A stretch of 6,047 bases of DNA, taken from contig JAADHY010000534.1 of assembly GCA_013151585.1 (NCBI GenBank), forward strand, positions 1 through 6,047, given 5' to 3'. The translations under genes and the position numbers were made by a program. Below are positions 1-6,047 of the stretch, one piece after another; position 1 is the first letter of the stretch, and each line of letters starts with the position of its first letter. Below the pieces are notes generated by a model. That model saw nothing but the letters and a program-made list of their open reading frames with translations. It searched no databases and was not told where the DNA came from. Source of the stretch: Planctomycetota bacterium. Its GTDB lineage: Bacteria; Planctomycetota; Planctomycetia; Planctomycetales; Planctomycetaceae.

Positions 1-1657
1 TAAACCAACACCGGATGGTGATATCTCGGCTTTCGTTGACCTCAAAAGAGAGGACGAGCTGGGTTTGCTGAGGAGTGGGAGGGCAGTCGATGTACATCGT
101 CCCCAGTGCGGTGTTGAACGGGCCGAAGGGAATCTCGTGATTGGGATCGTGTCCTTCGTAGACGGGAATTTGCAGCTTAAACGGATACGGGTTCGGTTCG
201 CAAAAAAACTGGTCCGACTCACCACACGTGGGCAGATTGCTGCCGGCCCCGATGATCTTGGCGATGTGATGGTCGATCAGACCGAGCAAGATATTTCGTG
301 GCAACGTCGGCTTGGGCGGCGGGATTTCCTCTGGTTCTTCGGCCTGTTCGGCCTGAATGTCGTGGCGGATGCGATAAACTGCTTTGGCGGTTTCCCCTGC
401 GGGACTGACAGCCACGACCGTAAGGTCGTTAACGGCGTTCTCTTTCAGCGGCACGTCCACCGAGAACTGCCCACTTTCGTCGGCGGCGCCATCGACCGGC
501 TCGGCTCCGCCGGTCACTTCGATCTTCGAGTCCCCGGTCGTTCGTCCGCGCAAGGGGTACGTCGAGTCAGACCAGATTTCTGCGCGGCTTCGAAGTCGCA
601 CGGCATGCTCGGCGGCACCCACGGCCAAGTCTCGCGTGCAGATGGCTGCCCCCAGCCCAACGGCCAGCATCGGGTCCACTCGCTTCGAAGCCGGCTTACC
701 GAAATGGGCCTCCAACCGCTCTTGAACGTAAGGTGTTAGGGTCGATCCGCCCACCAGCAAAATCACATCAATGTCGCTTTTTTTCAGTTCCGCCCGTTCG
801 ACAGCCTCGTCGGCCTTTTCCAAAGCTCGATCCACAAGGTCCGAGATCAGCTCGTTGTATTCGTTGCGCGTGAGGCTGAAGTCGATGTAACAGGCTGCTC
901 CGGCTACCTTCCCCACGTATTCCACCTGGGCCCGGCTCGTGTCGCTCAGGTTGATCTTGTAGATTTCCGCTTTCTGTTTCAGCTTGATTCGAAACTTCTT
1001 GTCGTTGGCGATCTCAGAAATGTCGACGCCCTCCGCTTCCATTTCCTTGAGCATTCGATCGACGATGCGCTGGTCAAAATCGTCGCCGCCGAGCCAGTTG
1101 TCGCCGGAGAGGCCAAGTATCTGGTTGTCGAACATATCGATGACGGTGCAATCGAGCGTACCGCCGCCCATATCGAAAACCAGGATCACTTCGTCGCTTC
1201 CGGAACCGTATGCGGCCGCCGCGGCTACGGGCTCCGCCAGCAATTGGCCGACTTTCAAACCAGCCCGTTCCGCCGCTTCGCGAGTATCCTCGACCTGTTT
1301 GTGATTGAAGTGAGCCGGGATCGTAATGATGGCATTCTGGACCGGCTCACCCAGGTACTCCTCTGCATGCTTCTTGATCTCTTCAAGGATCATGGCCGAG
1401 ATGTCTACGGGCGTGTAGGTCTTGCCGGCCACTGAATACTGCTGATCTGTACCCATACCGCGTTTGGGGGAGACGACGACATCGTCGATCGCCGCGGCCA
1501 GACTCTTTGCCGCTGAGCCGACAATGAACTGGCCGTCGTCGTAAGCGACAACGCTGGGCAAAGTCGACTTGCCCTTGATACTGATGACCTCTGGGCCACC
1601 GCGCAAGAAAGCCAAAACCGAATTCGTGGTGCCCAAATCGATGCCGATGTCAGCCAT
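1..1657 (-). CDS. Hsp70 (DnaK-like) chaperone with an Ig-like insertion, C-terminus cut by the window edge
   Basis: ATP-dependent chaperone of the Hsp70 family, presumably cytoplasmic; no signal peptide is present. The frame stays open for 552 codons from the ATG at 1657 to the left edge, so the stop is not seen. The nucleotide-binding domain spans about residues 2-345: phosphate-1 motif GIDLGTTNS (5-13), likely catalytic Lys65, connect motif EPVAAAAAYG (142-151), phosphate-2 motif FDMGGGTLDC (161-170) and adenosine motif VGGSTLTP (302-309). It is about 40 residues shorter than the E. coli DnaK domain, mostly in lobe I between residues 64 and 95. Residues 354-433 look like an Ig-like beta-sandwich with the core GQFSVDVPLKENAVNDL (396-412). 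A Pro/Glu-rich linker follows (434-455), then a divergent substrate-binding beta domain (456-552) that aligns by eye with DnaK (LPT at 475, VYEG at 499, FGPF at 511). The canonical DVLLLD-type linker is absent. The start is fixed by the motif at residue 5 and by the ribosome site. Last visible gene of the cluster, 54 bases after the GrpE-like gene. An HscC- or YegD-type Hsp70 is less likely given the neighbours. Family call is secure; role is unknown. Confidence 0.95.
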   Translation of the reverse strand, partial: MADIGIDLGTTNSVLAFLRGGPEVISIKGKSTLPSVVAYDDGQFIVGSAAKSLAAAIDDVVVSPKRGMGTDQQYSVAGKTYTPVDISAMILEEIKKHAEEYLGEPVQNAIITIPAHFNHKQVEDTREAAERAGLKVGQLLAEPVAAAAAYGSGSDEVILVFDMGGGTLDCTVIDMFDNQILGLSGDNWLGGDDFDQRIVDRMLKEMEAEGVDISEIANDKKFRIKLKQKAEIYKINLSDTSRAQVEYVGKVAGAACYIDFSLTRNEYNELISDLVDRALEKADEAVERAELKKSDIDVILLVGGSTLTPYVQERLEAHFGKPASKRVDPMLAVGLGAAICTRDLAVGAAEHAVRLRSRAEIWSDSTYPLRGRTTGDSKIEVTGGAEPVDGAADESGQFSVDVPLKENAVNDLTVVAVSPAGETAKAVYRIRHDIQAEQAEEPEEIPPPKPTLPRNILLGLIDHHIAKIIGAGSNLPTCGESDQFFCEPNPYPFKLQIPVYEGHDPNHEIPFGPFNTALGTMYIDCPPTPQQTQLVLSFEVNESRDITIRCWF

Positions 1658-1661
1658 GGCG

Positions 1662-1669
1662 TTTCCTTT
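1662..1669 (-). promoter_or_regulatory. Ribosome binding site of the Hsp70 gene
   Basis: On the minus strand AAAGGAAA precedes the ATG at 1657, with the AAGGA core six bases from the start codon. This is good Shine-Dalgarno spacing. It supports the start that places the GIDLGTTNS motif at residue 5, as in DnaK proteins. Confidence 0.75.
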
Positions 1670-1688
1670 CTGTGTGGTTGCAAGTTTC

Positions 1689-1702
1689 AAGCCGCAAGGC
1701 TT
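1689..1702 (-). other. Short inverted repeat in the GrpE-like/Hsp70 gap
   Basis: A perfect five-base-pair inverted repeat (AAGCC/GGCTT) with a four-base loop lies in the 54-base gap between the GrpE-like stop and the Hsp70 start. No T-run follows in the direction of transcription, so it is not a convincing intrinsic terminator. It could be a small mRNA hairpin that affects stability or relative expression of hsp70, or it could be chance. Confidence 0.3.
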
Positions 1703-1711
1703 CTGTTACCT

Positions 1712-2557
1712 CTAACAAATCACTTTTCCCCGGCGCAGAACCCGGCCATCGCTGTCGATCCACAGGTCCGCTAGCACGCGCGTCACTCGCCGAGTGCTGG
1801 CCCGGCCGGTCTGTGTCGATTCAATGATTTCGAATGGGTCCTCGATCGGCCGTCCGTCCACAGTCACGTCGTCGTAGGTGCGGCCCAGAAGATCGATTCG
1901 CCGCACCCCCATCTCTTCCAAAAGATAGAGCACCGATCGGAGAAGTCCGGCCAAACCGCAGACCTGCATATCCTGCGAGTCAGGACCGAGGCGTCGCTCG
2001 GTCACCCCCCAAGGCTCCGTCTGCGGCAGGGGTGGGGCAGGGCGTTCGGTCGGCTGCCTTTCTTTCGATTCCTGCGCCTCGTCGGTCGCGTCAGCTCGGG
2101 CCTCCTCGCTCAACCTCGCGGACAGCATCGAATCGCATGCTTCGCATTGGGGCAACGGAGCTTCGGGCGGTGAGATCTCGGGAGGCCGGACCTGCCGGTC
2201 GGCGGTCCCACGCGCCGACAACTGGGCGTCTTGGGATGAAGAAGCTTCTATAGAGGGGGCCTCTTCCATCGGCGGCCGCCCGTTCTGAACAGGCATCGTC
2301 TCCTTCAAAACTTCTTCGCAGTTATCGACGATGTCGAGTAGATTACGAACGACGAAATCAAACAGTTGAGCCCGCTCGCGTTCGACTTGCGTCAATCCTT
2401 TCAGAGCCTCGTTCAACTCTACGCACTTTTGACGGTACCGATCCGGGAACTTCAGACATTGAGCTTCGGCTGCAGGCCAGCGTTTCGGAGCGGCATCGAG
2501 CGGTGTTTCAAACTGAAGCAACACTCGCGGGTCTGGCCGATCGGTTTGCTCGTTCAT
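1712..2557 (-). CDS. Divergent GrpE-like nucleotide exchange factor
   Basis: Probable co-chaperone that releases ADP from the Hsp70 encoded just downstream; 281 residues, against about 170-220 for typical GrpE. Residues 28-88 are helical and charged, and RAQLFDFVVRNLLDIVDNCE (62-81) resembles the GrpE helix ending in 'LLPVLDNLERAL'. Residues 89-198 are low-complexity, rich in Pro, Glu, Ser and Ala, and contain one CxxC (138-141). Residues 201-281 match the GrpE C-terminal pattern: a helix (GLAGLLRSVLYLLEEMGV), then GRTYDD in place of 'G..FDP', then a beta domain ending in DGRVLRRGKVI (270-280), equivalent to GrpE 'NGRVLRPALV'. The usual FDPNLHEA segment with its His is not preserved. The long N-terminal coiled coil of classical GrpE appears short, so the dimer geometry may differ. 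The ATG at 2557 has a GAAGGA site six bases upstream and lies 42 bases after the J-like gene. The GrpE assignment rests on by-eye similarity at both ends plus the position beside hsp70. Confidence 0.85.
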   Translation of the reverse strand: MNEQTDRPDPRVLLQFETPLDAAPKRWPAAEAQCLKFPDRYRQKCVELNEALKGLTQVERERAQLFDFVVRNLLDIVDNCEEVLKETMPVQNGRPPMEEAPSIEASSSQDAQLSARGTADRQVRPPEISPPEAPLPQCEACDSMLSARLSEEARADATDEAQESKERQPTERPAPPLPQTEPWGVTERRLGPDSQDMQVCGLAGLLRSVLYLLEEMGVRRIDLLGRTYDDVTVDGRPIEDPFEIIESTQTGRASTRRVTRVLADLWIDSDGRVLRRGKVIC

Positions 2558-2563
2558 GACAAA

Positions 2564-2569
2564 TCCTTC
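2564..2569 (-). promoter_or_regulatory. Ribosome binding site of the GrpE-like gene
   Basis: GAAGGA on the minus strand lies six bases upstream of the ATG at 2557, within the 42-base gap after the J-like gene. It supports that ATG as the start. Confidence 0.7.
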
Positions 2570-2599
2570 TCTTCCGAGCAGCTCGCCAAGAGCCGCGTC

Positions 2600-3079
2600 T
2601 CAGCAATCAAATTGAACAGCCAGCGGCGGAGGCAAGGAAACAGTTTCCGCGATTTCGATCGGTTGAGGATGCAGTCCGATCACCTTTTCCGGCTCACGAC
2701 GCAGTCGGTCGAGGCAGTCCAGCAGGGCATCGTGGGTGACGCGAATCCGGCGCGGTTTGATGATGTCGGCCACTTCTGTGTCGGGCTCACTGAGCGTCTC
2801 GGCAATGGCTTGACATTGCTTCAGCCCCAAACTGCGATCCAAAATGAAGAAGTCGACTTTGATCCGGTTGGCCGCGATTCGGAGCTGGCTGTAGGCTTCT
2901 TCCAGCCGTTTTTCTCGTTTGCTGCGTTCTGCGACGTCCAGACCGCTCTCTCGCACCTCTCGTGTCAAACACGTGTATCGGTTCCGGATTTCCTTTGGAG
3001 TGGCATCCGGAGGGACGCCTAACACGTCGTAAGGAGTCTCTCGGCGGTACCGATCGCATTCCTGTGGAATCTTGGTCAT
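2600..3079 (-). CDS. J-domain-like protein lacking the HPD motif
   Basis: Small (159 residue) soluble protein whose N-terminal part resembles a DnaJ J-domain. TPYDVLGVPPDATPKEIRNR (15-34) matches the J-domain opening (Y.vLGv...At..eIk..Y), and RLEEAYSQLRI (58-68) matches helix III ('neAY.vL'). Between them, where helix II should end in Y/H-HPD, the sequence reads TREVRESGLD (39-48), so the His-Pro-Asp tripeptide that triggers Hsp70 ATP hydrolysis is missing. Residues 81-159 are not recognised; they lack the Gly/Phe region, the zinc-finger CxxCxGxG repeats and the DnaJ C-terminal domain. The position between the TPR and GrpE-like genes, 18 bases after the TPR stop, suggests it partners the downstream Hsp70. 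It may be a J-like adaptor or regulator rather than a classical ATPase activator. The start at 3079 is the only Met upstream of the domain and has a GGTGAGG site ten bases before it. The J-like fold is likely; the function is inferred. Confidence 0.8.
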   Translation of the reverse strand: MTKIPQECDRYRRETPYDVLGVPPDATPKEIRNRYTCLTREVRESGLDVAERSKREKRLEEAYSQLRIAANRIKVDFFILDRSLGLKQCQAIAETLSEPDTEVADIIKPRRIRVTHDALLDCLDRLRREPEKVIGLHPQPIEIAETVSLPPPLAVQFDC

Positions 3080-3089
3080 GGAATTCGCG

Positions 3090-3096
3090 CCTCACC
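3090..3096 (-). promoter_or_regulatory. Probable ribosome binding site of the J-like gene
   Basis: GGTGAGG on the minus strand lies one base after the TGA of the TPR gene and ten bases before the ATG at 3079. The spacing is slightly long. Its place directly behind the upstream stop fits translational coupling between the two genes. Confidence 0.55.
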
Positions 3097-3097
3097 G

Positions 3098-6047
3098 TCA
3101 GACAATGCCAAACTGTCGGCAAATCGATTCGATGGTACTGCAGTTCGATCGGAAGGTGTCGTATCGCTCAGAGATTTCCGATTCATTGGGCGCGAGCCGC
3201 CGGGCCTTGCCGATCAAGTCCCTCGCACGGCGCGCCTCACGAAGGCATTCAAGCAACTTTTCCTTAATCTGATCTCGAACGGCGATTACGCCGGCTTCCC
3301 CGTAGAGGCTTTGCGCGCGTTCCACCAATTGAATGGCAGATTCGAAGCCTTGGACCGCCACTGCATTATGCTCGGCGGCTTGGCCGGTCCAGTAATATCC
3401 GAGAATCGTGCTGACAGCCTCGCGAGTCTCGCCGTTTGCCATGTCGCCGAGCAGTCGTTCCAAGAAGTTGGCTATTCGGCTATCCAGCATCTTGAATAAC
3501 TCGGCCCAAAAGTCGGTGTCCGGTTCGTAGTCCGGCGCCCACTGCCAAATCAGCCGTAAATGGCGTTTCACGCCCTCCTGGTCTCGGTTTTCGACGTAAT
3601 ACCTCGCCAAAACAGAATGGTCGGAAGCGAATTCTCCAGGAAGTTCCTTTTGCCACCTTTGCATGTCTTCGGGCTTGACTTGTTCGCGGCGGCTTTTTCC
3701 GGCGTTGTATTCTTCAGCCAGTTGCGTCCAAAAACTCGCCCGCTCCAAAATGTGATCCTTCCAGAAAGCGATACAATCCGACCAAGCTTTTTCCGCCGTT
3801 CGACGCTTTTCCTCCATTCGGAAGGCTCGGCGATGCATGAGGACGGCCAACGTCCGCTCGGCTTGTGCCGAACCACCGCTCTGGACCATCTCGCGGCATC
3901 GCGCGATGGCAGCATCAAGCTGCGAAAGGTCGAGGTCGCCCATTTGGCGTCCGAAAGAGAGCGCGGTGGCAAGTCGTTTCGCATCGTGGCACGTCGGATT
4001 GTATCGGAGAGCCTGTTGCACCAGGCGGTCGGCGTCGTCGAGCTCTTCTTCGCGAATCTTCGCGGCCGCGGCGGCCAGCAGGCAGCTCACGAGCACTTTG
4101 CAGATCTGCGGATCTTTTTGCCGAGCGTAGACCGCCCCCAGCGTCCTGGCTGCTCCTTCGTAGTCACCGGAATCTGCCTGAACCAGTCCGATCAACAAGT
4201 CCCCGATCGCGCCTTGCCCTTTCAAGTACCGGTCGGCCACTTCGCGCGCCCGATCCCGCTGGCCAGCCAGAGCCCGATACGCGACCAGCGCTTGAGCAAT
4301 ATCCACTGGACCGATCCTTCGGGAAGATCGGATCAACGGGTGCTCCAGCAAAGGTTCCAATGCGTCGGCCGCTTTTCTCCAGTCTTGATCTCGCACGTAG
4401 GAAACAATCATTGCAAAGCGGGCCGCAACCACGAGGCGTTGCTCGAGTGGATCCTTCGGTCCTGTATCCGGCCGCTCCAGAAGCGGGGTCAGCAGTTCTC
4501 GGCTGTGTCGTCCGTCGCCGGTCTCTTGCAAACTCAGCGCCTGCCCCAATAAGAATCCAACGTTACCCGCTTTTCGCTGATTGGCTCGTGAAAAACAGTC
4601 AGCCGATCGTTCGAAATCCCCCGTCCGCGCCCACGCCAGCCCGGCCCCGAAATGCCATCGAGGGTCATCGGGAAAGTCGACCGCTCCCTGTTCGAACAGC
4701 TCGCCCGCTCGCTGCCAATTGTCCTCGTCTTCTGAAAGGACAAGTTTTTCGGCCGTTCGGTAAAACGCTTCGGCCTCGCAAGCTCTGACCGAACTGGCTT
4801 GTTCGGCCTCCAAGGTTTCCAACAGTCTGGCGGCGCGATCCCACTCCAACCGGGCACCATCCCATCGGCCATTCCGGAAGTGGTCGCGGCCGATCCGGTA
4901 ACGGCAAAGGGCCAAATTGTGACGCAAGGCGACGTCTTCACGCCGTCGACGCGCGAGCTCCACTAGGTGCGGCAGTGCCTGCCGGTAACGATTCAAATGC
5001 AAGCACCCCGTCGCAATTCGAGCCAGGATGCTGGTTGGAACAGACGAGCGGTGGGCGATCGCCTTTTCATAAAGCGCGACTGCCTCGACGTACCGTCGTT
5101 CTTCGTAGGCTTTGTCGGCCAGAGCTTCGTAGGCGTACGGGGAAAGCTCTGGATCGCCGGTCAGTTCGGTCAAACGAGAGGGCGCTCCCAATTGGGTTTC
5201 CGCGAGAGCCAGTCCGAATCGAGCTGACTGCTCGATCGCACAAGCAGTCGTCTCATCGGCGGAGCCTGTCTGATCCAAGGCCCGCTGGAAATGCTTCTGA
5301 GCCCGAACGGGATCACCTTTCAAAAGGCTCACACGTCCCAGATCAACGCAACTAGAATTGACGTGCCCATCGCTTCCCGCAGACTGGTAAAGCTCTTCGG
5401 CCTCCTGGTACCGGCCTTGCCGGAGTCGCAGATGACCCAACTGCGTGCGTGCCCTCTGGCCCCAATCGGCATCATCGAAAAGGGCTTGCAGCAGTTTTTC
5501 TGCCTTCTGCTCCTGCCCATCGGCTGCACAGGCGGCCCCAAGATAGTAGCGGTACTCGGGGGTAGCGCGACTTAGCTCCAGCCTCTCCAAGAAACGCCGC
5601 GCCATGTGCCAATCGCCAAGACGGCCAAGACTGCGACCAAGAGTCAGCAAACCAGAAATACTCAGCCGCTTCCGCCTGCCAAGCAAGTCGGCGGCTACCG
5701 ACGGAGCTCCCGCTTCCATTTCGCACCGAGCGACTCGCTCGATGAGCTTCTCGTCCGCAATCTCCGAGTAATCGAGACGACGATAGCGCTCCAGGGCCAA
5801 CCGAAAATCTTTGCGATCGTAGGCGAGGTCTCCGGAAAGTTGCCCAGCCCCGAGATGACCGGGGTCAATCTGGAGCGCTTTGGTCAGAAAACGCTCGGCC
5901 TCATCTGGCCGGCCCAGCCTTATCAGGCAACGTGCCAAGAGATAAAGGGCTTCGACGTTGCCGGGGGCCAGGCGGACCGCATGCTGAAAGGACTCGACGG
6001 CCGCCGCCGTTCTATTGAGTGCGGCCTCGACTACACCGCGTTGGTGC
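3098..6047 (-). CDS. Large TPR-repeat protein, N-terminus cut by the window edge
   Basis: First visible gene of the cluster. The frame is open from the right edge for 982 codons to TGA at 3100-3098, so the true start lies beyond the window; the TTG near 5938 is internal, because TPR sequence continues upstream of it. Most of the protein is helical hairpins of the TPR/Sel1-like type. Clear examples in visible numbering are 31-62 (…LARCLIRLGRPDEAERFLTKA…), 129-160, 163-195, 196-224 (…GRYQEAEELYQSAG), 228-261, 302-334 (…RRYVEAVALYEKA) and 462-492 (…GDFERSADCFSRA); degenerate repeats continue to about 690. The remaining C-terminal part (about 750-890) is rich in Trp and Tyr and does not read as regular TPRs. 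The protein ends in a charged helical tail. There are no membrane segments, and any signal peptide would be off-window. TPR arrays bind peptides or proteins; placed first in an operon with Hsp70, J-like and GrpE-like genes, it could be a client-binding or scaffolding co-chaperone. That role is inferred from context. No specific named family was recognised. Confidence 0.93.
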   Translation of the reverse strand, partial: HQRGVVEAALNRTAAAVESFQHAVRLAPGNVEALYLLARCLIRLGRPDEAERFLTKALQIDPGHLGAGQLSGDLAYDRKDFRLALERYRRLDYSEIADEKLIERVARCEMEAGAPSVAADLLGRRKRLSISGLLTLGRSLGRLGDWHMARRFLERLELSRATPEYRYYLGAACAADGQEQKAEKLLQALFDDADWGQRARTQLGHLRLRQGRYQEAEELYQSAGSDGHVNSSCVDLGRVSLLKGDPVRAQKHFQRALDQTGSADETTACAIEQSARFGLALAETQLGAPSRLTELTGDPELSPYAYEALADKAYEERRYVEAVALYEKAIAHRSSVPTSILARIATGCLHLNRYRQALPHLVELARRRREDVALRHNLALCRYRIGRDHFRNGRWDGARLEWDRAARLLETLEAEQASSVRACEAEAFYRTAEKLVLSEDEDNWQRAGELFEQGAVDFPDDPRWHFGAGLAWARTGDFERSADCFSRANQRKAGNVGFLLGQALSLQETGDGRHSRELLTPLLERPDTGPKDPLEQRLVVAARFAMIVSYVRDQDWRKAADALEPLLEHPLIRSSRRIGPVDIAQALVAYRALAGQRDRAREVADRYLKGQGAIGDLLIGLVQADSGDYEGAARTLGAVYARQKDPQICKVLVSCLLAAAAAKIREEELDDADRLVQQALRYNPTCHDAKRLATALSFGRQMGDLDLSQLDAAIARCREMVQSGGSAQAERTLAVLMHRRAFRMEEKRRTAEKAWSDCIAFWKDHILERASFWTQLAEEYNAGKSRREQVKPEDMQRWQKELPGEFASDHSVLARYYVENRDQEGVKRHLRLIWQWAPDYEPDTDFWAELFKMLDSRIANFLERLLGDMANGETREAVSTILGYYWTGQAAEHNAVAVQGFESAIQLVERAQSLYGEAGVIAVRDQIKEKLLECLREARRARDLIGKARRLAPNESEISERYDTFRSNCSTIESICRQFGIV

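Noticed and set aside
65..739. 224-codon open frame on the plus strand
   Set aside because: Antisense to the Hsp70 gene, whose continuous frame and motifs are unmistakable. No domain is seen in the plus-strand product.
1405..1683. 92-codon minus-strand open frame overlapping the Hsp70 start
   Set aside because: It is in a different frame from the Hsp70 motifs. The real gene starts at 1657 and stays open to the left edge.
1689..1702. Intrinsic terminator between the GrpE-like and Hsp70 genes
   Set aside because: The stem has only five base pairs and no following T-run on the minus strand. It also sits directly before an hsp70 gene that should be co-expressed.
2366..3022. 218-codon open frame on the plus strand across the GrpE-like/J-like junction
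   Set aside because: Antisense to two genes with recognisable domains, and no supporting similarity.
3560..4552. 330-codon open frame on the plus strand
   Set aside because: It lies wholly antisense to the TPR gene, has no recognisable domain, and its composition is what a GC-rich codon pattern gives on the opposite strand.
3865..4788. 307-codon open frame on the plus strand
   Set aside because: Antisense to the TPR gene. The translation is Arg/Pro/Ser-rich low complexity, typical of a shadow frame.
5936..5938. TTG as the start of the TPR protein
   Set aside because: The same frame continues upstream to the window edge with clear TPR sequence (AVESFQHAVRLAPGNVEAL), so this codon is an internal Leu.

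Overview
The window is almost entirely coding. It holds one leftward-transcribed (minus strand) cluster of four genes, and the outer two run off the window edges. In order of transcription these are a very large TPR-repeat protein (6047 to 3098, start outside the window), a small J-domain-like protein (3079 to 2600), a GrpE-like nucleotide exchange factor (2557 to 1712) and an Hsp70/DnaK-like chaperone (1657 to 1, C-terminus outside the window). The gaps are only 18, 42 and 54 bases, and each of the three visible starts has a purine-rich Shine-Dalgarno sequence. I therefore read the cluster as one operon whose promoter lies beyond the right edge. No RNA genes, mobile elements, CRISPR arrays or plus-strand genes can be supported. 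The long plus-strand open frames are antisense shadows of the GC-rich minus-strand genes.

The DNA is bacterial and moderately GC-rich, with Shine-Dalgarno starts. A divergent second Hsp70 set next to a giant TPR protein would suit a large-genome bacterium such as a planctomycete or a myxobacterium. That assignment is a guess from style, not from a marker gene.

The four products look like a complete but strongly modified Hsp70 machine: ATPase/substrate binder, exchange factor, J-like partner and TPR scaffold. Three of them depart from the textbook form in ways visible in the sequence. The Hsp70 keeps its nucleotide-binding motifs, but an Ig-like beta-sandwich module and a Pro/acidic linker sit where the conserved hydrophobic interdomain linker should be. 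The J-like protein keeps the outer helices of a J-domain but has lost the HPD tripeptide. The GrpE-like protein has about 110 residues of low-complexity linker between its helical and beta parts. Seen together, this suggests a specialised chaperone system, distinct from housekeeping DnaK-DnaJ-GrpE, in which the TPR protein may select clients or anchor the machine. Its cellular role cannot be read from the sequence.
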